Positions 46,474 through 55,728 of a stretch of DNA of 64,000 nt are shown one piece after another. Position numbers and translations under genes: made by a program. Positions within the stretch are counted from its first letter, which is position 1, and each line of letters opens with the position of its first letter. The stretch is from Hysterangium stoloniferum. Lineage: Eukaryota > Basidiomycota > Agaricomycetes > Hysterangiales > Hysterangiaceae. Below the pieces are notes generated by a model that saw only the letters and a program-made list of their open reading frames with translations, had not been told where the DNA came from and searched no databases. The stretch covers positions 2,914,001 to 2,978,000 of the forward strand of contig WHVD01000001.1 of assembly GCA_015178975.1 (NCBI GenBank). The letters are read 5' to 3'.

Positions 46474-47340
46474 TGTTACGACCCATTCCTGGATGTTTCA
46501 ATATCCGACTTCCGATCTCCGACTACAGAACATTATAGTTACCGTATCTTCCGCATTCTTCCCTTGTTCCGCATTTGGTAATTTGTCCATTGACAAGTAT
46601 TCACTCATTTGTCTATTATATTCCCGTTTCAGAATATTGTCTTCCTGATATGTCTTATTGTATTCCCGTTTTAAGAATACTTCCATTTCTGTCCTATTAT
46701 GGTCTCAGTTTGTAGTACAATAATGAGAAGACTTATATTAGTTTCCGCGAATTTGTACTTTACCTTAGATCTGATATCGACTTAGTTTCTTATTCCCTCT
46801 TCCATCTTTCTGTATGCTTGATATTCGGAACTCTTCGGAACTCTGAATATCTGTATCTTCCATCGTAAGTCTTGTTGGAAACCACTAAGCCAACGTTGGC
46901 TTAGTGGTTTCCAACATAAAGTAAACTCCGACCCGAAGGTCAGTAGTAACTCCCCTATGACTTGTTTAAGGCCGGTAGCCAACATTGTGTGGGCCAACAT
47001 ATATATTAAGTAATTTTTATCCCTCTTAATGCCACTTATAAGTTATTTTTGCCACTTATTTTTGGGCTTGAAACTATTGGTATGGGCAGGGATTGAACTC
47101 ACGACCTTGTGGGGTCTTCGGAGTATCGGAGTTTACTTTATGTTGGAAACCACTAAGCCAACGTTGGCTTAGTGGTTTCCAACAAGTCTCACCTTTGAAA
47201 TTAAGGACTTTGAGTGTTTGCGTAGAGGCGCAGCACATAAGCTGAAGCCAATGTCCTGACCCTATCCGATAGTTCCCAACTTCCCGGTGACTTTCCGATA
47301 GTTCCGGAATAAGTTCTCGACACGGCACTTAATGTTATGT
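46474..47340 (+). mobile_element. Old LTR (TGTTACGACC start) interrupted by a foldback element
   Basis: Begins TGTTACGACCC, and near 47230 carries the conserved motif in reverse (GCGCAGCACATAAGCTGAAG). The palindrome-ended element 46873-47183 lies inside it. The right edge is approximate. Fossil, solo. Confidence 0.5.
46873..47183 (-). mobile_element. Palindrome-ended element with tRNA-like pol III boxes
   Basis: Each end is a perfect 44-bp palindrome (46873-46916, 47141-47184; TGTTGGAAACC to GGTTTCCAACA around AACGTT), extended inward to 59-bp terminal inverted repeats. AAGTCT flanks both sides (46867-46872 and 47184-47189), a likely 6-bp target duplication. On the minus strand TGGCTTAGTGG fits the tRNA A box, and GGTCGTGAGTTCAATCCC, about 50 bp on, fits the B box; TGCCCATACCA follows like an acceptor arm. 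So it may be a tRNA-derived SINE-like or foldback MITE-like element. About 310 bp, non-coding. Confidence 0.5.
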
Positions 47341-47592
47341 ATTTTATTAGTTTTCTACCCTTTAAGTCCCCCAAAAGCCGAAATAGCCAAAATGGCTTGT
47401 GAAATGTACTTATATTGCGATGATAAAATTTGTATAAATATCTTTTAAATTTCGTTGAATTTCTACAATTTATTTTACATTTTTATCTTAAATATTGAAG
47501 AAGTTATGAATTTATTCTTTTTTAACTAAATACTATCAAACCGGCCACCAGGCGCTAATTACACAATGCGCGAGAAAATCATGTGACAGTCG

Positions 47593-47815
47593 TCACAAAA
47601 AGGCGCGACGGTCACAAGGCGCGACGGTCACAAGGCGCGACGGTCACAAAGCGCGACGGTCACAAGGCGCGACGGTCACAAGGCGCGACGGTCACAAGAC
47701 GCGACGGTCACAAGGCGCGACGGTCACAAGGCGCGACGGTCACAAGGCGCGACGGTCACAAGGCGCGACGGTCACAAGGCGCGATGGTCACATAATGTGA
47801 CAGTCACACAACGCG
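47593..47815. repeat. 16-bp minisatellite
   Basis: About 13-14 tandem units of AAGGCGCGACGGTCAC, nearly perfect in the middle and degenerate at both edges. GC-rich (CGCG in each unit) inside an AT-rich island. Confidence 0.5.
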
Positions 47816-48939
47816 ATGATTACAAAGGCGCGCGGATGACATACACGAAAGGCGCGGGAATAGATTACATCATCATGTATGCTATTGTAGAAAAAACCGG
47901 AAATTCCTAGAGCATTCCAGAAGCTTCCCCAGGAATAGCTAAATTAGGATAGTAATGATGTAATATGTCTCAAAAATGTCTCACATTTTATTGTATATAA
48001 GGAGCTCTGCTCCAGCCGTGAAAATATAACTTATAACTTTTTATCCACCCACATCTGTGTGTTACTGCAGCAAGCAGGCTATTCCACCCCTATCAGGGCT
48101 GTTGGACTTTTCATTCCACCTCTATTTGAGTTGTTGGAAACCTTTGCCACCTCGGTTAGAGTTGTTGGCCCAAGTAGTTCACCTTGTCACCTCAATCTGA
48201 GTTGTTGACTTATTTGTTCCCCCTTGCCACCTCTTAATTGAGTAGCTGGCTTTATTACTTTTTCTAACTTCTATTTAAGTTGTTGGAATCGTTGCCACCT
48301 CGGTTAGAGTTGTTGGCTATCAACCAAGTAATAAATAAATTGTTTGTTTTATTGTTTGAAATTAGAATATAATTCTAATTTCTCCCGGTTTGGCTTATAG
48401 TTAAATACTGAGAATATTCTTGCAGAATCATTAAGACTACATTAAGATCCTGATAAGTTAGTATCACAGTAGATCCAGTAGATTAATTTAAATAAAGCAT
48501 ATATTGCCAAATATTGTTTTATTCTATAGTTGATCTTTTGACCTGTTTATTAATATTTTTACTGTTTGATAAATAGTATAAAATATATATAAACTAGCTA
48601 GAATCGAAGTTGAATCTAGTTTTGGAATCAGTAAATTGTTATTCATATTTTAGTGGTTGTTTTCACAGAAAAAGAACAAGCTTACATAAGCAGCTCTCAA
48701 AAACCTTCTTTGCGAAGTAGGGTGCATATATTCAAGTAAACTCTTGACTTCAGGGGTTCTAAGTCTATTAAGGCTGCCACTGATTAATATCAAATACTTA
48801 AATTATTTTACCTTGTTGTGAATTGAGTATTTGCACACTTTGATAGAGCATTGGACTCCTTTTTCCAGAAAATAGTATTAAAATAAGTCTAATACATTAC
48901 ACTTAACAATTTGCCCCCTTTGAGCTTAGATCTTAACAA
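47816..48939. other. AT-rich, repeat-bearing stretch without genes
   Basis: 47990-48010 has a TATA-like TGTATATAAGGAGC, and 48083-48325 holds a degenerate array of units like GCCACCTCGGTTAGAGTTGT. This, the minisatellite before it and a CTTAACA at 48907 could all be parts of one large unrecognised LTR (TGTGACAGTC start near 47583), but I cannot show a partner copy. Confidence 0.5.
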
Positions 48940-49340
48940 TTACCTACATATGTTAAGAACCTCATTTGTGGGCTTCTGCAACTTGTTTTCACTTTGGCAA
49001 TCCTCTGGCATCCCAATATCAGTACCCCCAATTGCAGTGTCACTGCCAGCAGTATCCTGCCACTTCACTTACTATACAGTACCTTACCCTTTTGGTCATC
49101 CCATTCCACTCCCATTCTGCTTCCCTGTCACCCCTTCTACATGTATGCATTATTTGCCACCTCAAACCATTTAGTATTCTTCTGTTATCTAGTATCCAGT
49201 TTCCTTGTTGAGATCCTATCATTTGCAGACCCCCACAACTTGGTTTTACCCTTGTAACCCTCTGGCACCCTGTTATCAGTATCCCTGACCACAGTGCCCT
49301 GACACCTGTCCCTCTGTAGATTACTCTTTTGACCATCCCA
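48940..49340 (+). mobile_element. LTR family 2 fragment
   Basis: Related to 45270-45420 (GATCCTATCATTT, ACAACTTGGTTTTACCC, GGTATCCCTGACCA variants) in the same orientation. Diverged partial fossil. The next 265 bp up to 49605 hold nothing I recognise. Confidence 0.5.
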
Positions 49341-49605
49341 TCCTGTCTCCTGTAAGGGGACATTCTATGCCTTGTCTCTTAATTTCTGTCATGTCTATAC
49401 TTACTAACCCTTAGAGGTTATTTTATATTATTTCCTATATTTTTCTCATATTTTTCAGATGACTATTCCACCCTCTAGGAATATTCTAGAGTAGAGTATA
49501 TTGTTGTGGACTATTGGGGGTGAGCTGTCATTCTATTTTTAGACACCCCATGTTTTGGAACACCTAGCAGAGGTGCCTCTTTATCCTTTTCTCTTTGGAT
49601 ATCCC

Positions 49606-50352
49606 TGTTACGACCGTGTCACAACCCGACAGTCCCCAAGGTTATCACCACCTATCGACGATTCAAGTTATTGTTCAAGTCATTGCATCAGAAACTGTCG
49701 GTCTCCCAATGCTGACGTATGCTTTCACAGTGATCAAACTCCATTTATGCCCCCATCAAAATATACTCGTACTATCTGGTTAAACTCTGATATGTCCCTT
49801 TTTATTATGATGATCCATTCTACTCTATGTTTCACATATGTCTATATATACTTGTAACCCTCAGACTATTCCCTTTTCTTGTAATCCCACTCTCAGTTAT
49901 TTCACAGCCTCCAAACTAATCGTAACCTTCCCGTTCCTAGTCAAGCTTATTTGTCAATACCATTTTCCACTCTTCTCCTAGTTAGTACATATTTTCTAGA
50001 TGCCGGATACTTGTATATGAACCTGTTGTAGTTGTAGTTACTAGGCAATCAAAATATCGACTCAGAATACCCTCTTACACTTCTAGAAGTCTCATACTAA
50101 GTATCCCGCTATCCACCTTTGCATGTACTTGCCCACTCTCAGTTCCCGACCCCTTGGCCTGACACTCGACTTATCCTTCAGTTCCGATTGGTAACTTGCC
50201 AAGAGGTACTTGTTAGGACTAGTCTTCACCTGTCTGAAATTTAAGGACACCCGACGGATATTTGCAAGGGCGCAGCACATAAGCTGAAGCCGAGTCCTTC
50301 TGATCAGTCCCCATCGGCCTACCGACAATAGTCAGTTTTCAAGTTCTTAACA
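49606..50352 (+). mobile_element. Ty3-type solo LTR (family 1), full length
   Basis: 747 bp from TGTTACGACCGTG to AAGTTCTTAACA; the reference copy for family 1 in this window. The conserved motif lies near 50275 (reverse sense on plus), about 70 bp from the 3' end, i.e. in U5 by position. No matching flanking duplication. Solo. Confidence 0.5.
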
Positions 50353-50437
50353 CCAGCTTGCACCACATAGGCCTTACAACTTAAAAATTGATATTAAGCC
50401 CAGTTCAAACCCACCCTTAGGACCTATTTACCTATTG

Positions 50438-51162
50438 TGTTAAGAACTGAAAACTGACTAATATCGGTGGCCAACAGGGACCAATCGAAAGGACTCAGCT
50501 TCAGCTTATGTGCTGCGCCCTCGCAAATATCCGTAGGGTGTCCTTAGATTTCGGGCGGGCGAAGACTAATCCTAAAGAGCTCCTTTCGGCGAGATACCGA
50601 TCGGAACTGAAGGGCAAGTCGAGTGTCGGGCCAAGGGGTCGGGGCCGGGAGTGGGCGAGCGCACGTGAAGGCGGATGGGGGGGGTTCTTAGTATGGGACT
50701 GTTACAGACGTATGAGGGTATTCTGAGTCGATATTCTGATTGCCTAGTAACTACAACTATAGTGGGTTCATATACAAGTAACAGGTGTCTAGAAAATACT
50801 AATGGGGAGAAGGGCGGAAAATGGCATTAACAATAAGCTTGACTAGGAACGGGAAGTTTATGATTAGTTCGGAGGCCAATGATAACCGAGAGCGGGATTA
50901 GGATAAAAAGGAAATAGTTCAAGGACTACAAATATAGATAGACATATGTGAAACATAAGATTGAACGGATCAACATAATAAAAGGGACATATCAAAAGTT
51001 TGACCAGACAATACGAGTTATTTTGATGTGGGCGTAAACGGAGTTTGATCTTCGCGAAAACATACGTCAGCTTCGGGGCCGATGGTTTCCAAGATGGTGA
51101 CTTGAAACGTTGATAAGTGGCAATAACCTCGGGACCGGTAGGGTTGTGACACGGTCGTAACA
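50438..51162 (-). mobile_element. Ty3-type solo LTR (family 1) with intact TATTG target duplication
   Basis: 725 bp, opposite in orientation to the neighbour 85 bp away. A perfect 5-bp duplication TATTG flanks it (50433-50437 and 51163-51167), so this is a clean insertion followed by LTR-LTR recombination. It sits just upstream of a pol remnant. Confidence 0.5.
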
Positions 51163-52330
51163 TATTGTCCCAATTGGAACTTTTGTCTATCTGGGAGTTC
51201 TTGGATGAACATCTGTCAATAGGTTTTACATACCTGTCCCTCAAAGTCTCCATATGGAGCATCCATCCTTTTTGTCAAAAAAAAGGATAGTTTTCTTCAC
51301 CTCTGTGTTGATTTCTGAGACTTAAATTCCATAACATAGAAAGATAAGTACCCACTTCTGCTCATTACTGATTTACTTGATGCCCCATGGAAGCTCAGAT
51401 TTACACCAAAATAGACCTTAAACACACCTATCATTTGGTCTGAATTGCCAAAGGCAATGAATGGAAGACTGTTTTCCACACCTGCTATGGATCTTTTGAA
51501 TGGTTGGTTATGCCATTTGGCCATACCAATGCTCCCTCCACTTTTCAATGTTTTGTTAATGATAGATTTTCCAACATGCTTGATGTATGTGTTATAGTCT
51601 ATTTGGACAACATTTTGGTATTTTCTGAAGATCCCACTCTTTACAGCAAGCAGGTCCACAAAGTTTTCTGAAGACTCCAAAAAGATAGTCTTTTCTCTTA
51701 TGGGAAAAAATACTATTTTGACATAGACTCTATTAAATATTTAAGTTTCATTATTGGGCCCAATGGTCTCCATATGGATGAAACCAAAGTTCAAGTTGGT
51801 CTGTGACTGGCCTGAGGTCAAGGATATCTAGTCATTTTTTAGGCTTTGCAAATTTCTACCAATGATTTATTCAGAACTATTCAGATATTACAATACTGCT
51901 CACTTGACTTACCCATAAATCACAACCATGGGTTTTTGATGAAAAATGCCATTCTGCTTTTCAGACTTTAAAAAATGCCTTTACTTCCACTCTGATTCTT
52001 TCTCATTGGAGATCTGATGTTCCAATTATTGTGGAAACCAATGCTTCCAATTATACAATTGCCACAATTCTTTCCATCCAAGATTCTGATGGTGAAATTC
52101 ACATGGTCACATTTCTTTCTTGGACACTTTCAATTTCTGAACTCAATTATGATGTTCATGATGCTTCTGTCAGTGGTGAATTCATCAGGGTGGTCATTGA
52201 AATTCAGGTTGCATTATATAAGGAATGGCTGCAACTTTGAGGTATCAGTACCATGGGAAAATGTCAGGTTCTTTAACCTTGGCATGCTGGGCAGTCCTCC
52301 CATGATTGTTTTTGAGGAAAGCAGTTAGCC
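51163..52330 (+). mobile_element. Broken Ty3/Gypsy pol remnant (RT and RNase H)
   Basis: The plus strand keeps recognisable reverse-transcriptase signatures (KTVFHTCYGSFEWLVMPFG and VYLDNILVFSED around 51460-51630) and an RNase H-like region (ETNASNYTIATILS near 52030). It is broken by several to many lesions and has neither protease nor integrase nor paired LTRs. Old fossil. Confidence 0.5.
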
Positions 52331-52820
52331 CTTGCTATCCTAAGACTGGGTTCAGGAATTATTATGGGACTGTGAGAAGCACCTGCCAAACTATTGCCAG
52401 AGGGATGAGAACTGGGGTGTGAGCTGTGGTGTGAACTCAGAGGTCCACCACCTGGGATACCATGATAAGAACTGGGGTACGAGTTGTGATGAGAGTTATG
52501 ATGGAAACTTGGGGGTCCACCACCAAAACTGTGGTGAGAACTGGGAGGATCACTGCTGTGAGAGCTAGATGGGTCATCACTGGGATGGCTACTGTGATAC
52601 AAACTGTTGTGGATCATGTGGACTGATGTAGGAGGTGGTGCTGGAACACACTTCCACCAGGACTTGGAGGAACTGGAAGAGGCCTTGGTGGGCTCACTGA
52701 GGTCCAAGTGTTGGAGACATAGTCTGGAAGGGATATCAGTAGGGATCTGACAAACTGTCGATCAGTAGTATAGAGAATAATCCTTCTGATAGCTTCTTGT
52801 CTAGAGTCAAAAGGGTTCAT
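52273..52820 (-). mobile_element. Gag-like remnant next to an LTR of family 2
   Basis: A minus-strand reading region begins at 52820 (MNPFDSRQEAIRRII), right after the family-2 LTR, where gag is expected, and continues into a Ser/His/Pro-rich stretch. Gag is suggested by place and not by a clear domain. Truncated against the oppositely oriented pol remnant; broken. Confidence 0.5.
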
Positions 52821-52829
52821 TGTTTAGAA

Positions 52830-53640
52830 TATAACAGTTCACAAGCTTGAGTTTGAAAATACTGTTGAGATCTAAACTAAAAGGGGAAAGGAGGGCTCTA
52901 AGTTGAGGATCTGATGATTGGAAACAAACTAATCAGGGGGCTGATGATAGAGATTATACTAGTTGGAAGGTCCAACTCTATAAATATAGTGGAGCTTAGC
53001 TTCAACCTACATATGTGTTGTACCCTCATGCAAACTGTTAGGGTGCTCTGGTATTTTAAACAGAGTGGATAGTATGATAGAGATGAAGTTCAACACTTAG
53101 CTGAATTGACTGGTGGGCCAAAATACTAAGAGTCATAAGAGTTCACAGCTTGCCAAAGAACATCTTTGAGAGTATTGAGAAGGGAGAAATGAGACTGAGA
53201 ACTAATAGAAGGTAATCTAAGTCAATTTTTGAACTGGAGAAATGTAGCATACATGAAGAAGGTTTTATACTACAACAAGACAGATGACTGGAGAGCCAAT
53301 CAAGGAAGTGAAGGATCAAACAGATTATAGGAAGTTGATGACAAGGTGGGGAGATGAAATGTAAAGTACTAAACAGCATTAAAAGGGTACTGAGGTGGCA
53401 AGTAAGTCATGTACAGGGAGATGGTGATGGAAGAGCAAATGGGATGGAGACAGAATGGAAGGCTAGAGGGTCAACTACTATAACGAAACAAGTGTCAGGG
53501 GTGCCACAAGCAGTGATACCTTGGGTGGGGGTTCCAACAGTGAGACAACAAAGGATATTGGGTCCAAAACAGGTTGCAGTGGTCTGAAATGATGGGAGCC
53601 TAACACTGAAGAGGTACTGTGGCCAACAACCATACAATGC
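52830..53640 (-). mobile_element. LTR family 2, minus orientation
   Basis: About 800 bp matching 45230-45786 in reverse complement. It carries the conserved motif near 52995 (CTTCAACCTACATATGTGTTG). It is followed on its 3' side by the gag-like remnant, so it is the 5' LTR of a truncated element. Edges approximate. Confidence 0.5.
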
Positions 53641-53850
53641 AAAGCTTAAATAATATTTATGACATCAAATAATCCCAGAAGAGCAGAGTGAGGATCCTGC
53701 TGGAATACATTCCAGACCATGAAGACAATTTGCTTCTAAATTCTTATACTTGTTTTTCATTCCAGAGGCTTAACTATTAGAACACTCATTATACTATAGT
53801 TTGTTGTGTTACCACCCATATTTCATAGCCCTCTAAACAAAACTGGTGGT

Positions 53851-54692
53851 TTACTGTATGGAAACAATCAAAAGCCACTCCTCTTTAAGCTTGATATCAG
53901 CTTCATCTAAATGAAGGACTTTCTGCAGCTTGACCACTGTATCCCTCTCTTCTTGACTTATATCATCCACAATGTCTTCCCCAAGAGAAATGCCAGTTGC
54001 CCCATCTATACAGTGTGAGTAACAACTGCGTTAGACGGAATGGGAACCACTCACAGTTATCACTACCCCAACGGCCTACACGACCACTCTCGGAGTAATG
54101 CAACATAAAAATGGGCTCCAATCTGTTGGAACAAACGCGCAATGGTTCACCCCCGTGACAAAACCTAAGGGTGAACCACTCCTCGAGCCCACTGGATTCC
54201 AGAGCCTCGACAATCATCCCATGCAGTTCGTCCATGTCTTCGAGGGTTTGTTTGTGGGTTTTAGACTTGGAAGGATTTTTATACTCGTCGTGATCGTCCG
54301 CGTCCGCTTCACCATTATGGTCACACCGGAATATTTGAAGCAAGCGGAAGAGTTTGTCATTCGGGAGTACAAAACCACGAGCCAAAATTGCGTTGGAACT
54401 AGTACCCATTGAAAGAGTTATTGCCTGCGCTAGACGCTGAGTTATCAGTTCTATATAATGTAGACCAAGCGGCGCCGCACTGTCGGTCCCCGTATACTTT
54501 TTCGGATTGCCAGCTATTACGCGGCGCCTCGCACCTTTGGGAGGAGGAGTTATAGGTCGATTGTTACCATTCGCGTATGTCCTTCCAGATCTGATGGCAT
54601 CAAGTGTGAAATCAAATGAGGTCGACTTCACTCGCTGTAAGCCCCCCAGCCGCTTCTTATTTGTCAAAGACGCAATAAACAATGAACTCTAG
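53851..54692 (-). CDS. Unknown protein (5' end not found)
   Basis: Two clear exons, 54692-54055 and 54005-53851, joined by a near-ideal 49-nt intron (GTGAGT, CTAAC, TATAG). The reading stays open for about 264 codons: an N-terminal basic part (NKKRLGGLQRVKSTSFDF, PPPKGARRR), then HYIELITQRLAQAITLSMG, an acidic linker, MDELHGMIVEALESSGLEEW, and a C-terminal GEDIVDDISQEERDTVVKLQ helix. I recognise no family. The frame has no early ATG; an acceptor-like CTAG at 54693-54696 suggests a short 5' exon upstream, or a gene that has lost its start. The LTR of family 2 lies about 200 bp beyond its stop. Confidence 0.5.
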
Positions 54693-54828
54693 ATCCGAAC
54701 AGATGGCAAGGGGAGTGATGGAAAAGCGTGTATTTTCCGTATTAGTTAAACACATAGTTCCTAACATAATGTCTCTATTGCATGGTATATGTAACTATTT
54801 GAATCATGGGGGAAATAGAGGTAGGGTC

Positions 54829-55506
54829 TTATGTCACCGTCGTCGTACTTGGACTTTCTTTCCGTTGATCGACATTATCATTATCAGAATCGGAGTAGCG
54901 AGCCCAATGCAAAGATCGGGGCGAGGATATCTTGGACTGTACGTCTGCAAAGGACCACTTAACTTGCACCACTCCTTGTTCCAGGCCCGTCTCGGCCAAG
55001 GTAGAAAAGACGGCAGGCGACCTGGAGAAAATCTTTCTCGTTAGTGCCAATCAGCTGATACGTCAACCCACGAACATATCCACACTGCCAAATCCACACC
55101 CAGGACACATATCTATACAGGGGAGTGACATTAGCCACATACTAAGCCTCATTGATGAGCATATACCTTGGATCTGCGCTCGCGTCCATTTGTGATTTGT
55201 GGGATTTACGAGGACGACCTCTTTGTAGCAGATTTCGTGGTGGAACTGAAGGTGGCTGACTGAGACGATGAAATCACTCGTTTTTGCTACTGAGCCACAT
55301 GCGCCTAGGGGATAACCAACGTAGAAAGACAAAATCCGGGTGCCAGGTTACTTGCACGTACCTAGTCCTGGGTAATACCATGTCCCACGTCCTCGGAAAA
55401 GATCGTGTGGGTTAAGATTGGGTTGCTGGGGGTTATATTTTGGAGATGCTTGTGCCATTGGTATAAAGAATGAGAGCATAAACAGAATGGATATGATAAA
55501 CAGCAT
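54829..55506 (-). CDS. Secreted double-psi beta-barrel (RlpA/expansin-like) protein
   Basis: Small extracellular DPBB-fold protein, related to the barwin/expansin-like fungal family and of unknown activity. Four exons: 55506-55362, 55304-55167, 55112-55076 and 55021-54829. A strong signal peptide (MLFIISILFMLSFFIPMAQA) precedes the domain: FRGRGTWYYPGLGACGS, DFIVSVSHLQF, CYKEVVLVNPTN, DMCPGC, then DMSPAVFSTLAETGLEQGVV and VKWSFAD. The paired Cys (DMCPGC) and the Asp typical of the barrel floor are kept. A short Ser/Asp-rich tail follows. Splitting into small exons is usual for the family. The ATG at 55506 was chosen because it supplies the signal peptide; the ATG at 55458 would lose it. Confidence 0.5.
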
Positions 55507-55728
55507 TATGAAAAAAAGAGCGTGGGGTACTGAGACGATTATGCAAAGGAAAGCTGGAAAACTGGTTGAGAAAGTGAGTTAAAAGAAAGAGCTAGTAGAT
55601 ATGGACGCGTTGTGTGATCTCACGTGACCGTGTTTTGGTGTGTGCAAGAAGTAATCATTGGCAATGATACCCATTGTGATTCCTTACTATACAAATCGAA
55701 AAAATATTCGGAACCATTAACACGTCGT

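Noticed and set aside
46474-47340. Functional tRNA gene near the B box at 47090
   Set aside because: No cloverleaf can be completed: the 5' acceptor strand and anticodon arm are missing; only A- and B-box-like parts exist.
47583-47795. Open frame with GHKARRSQGATVT repeats
   Set aside because: Product of the 16-bp minisatellite being read in rotating frames; no start context or conservation.
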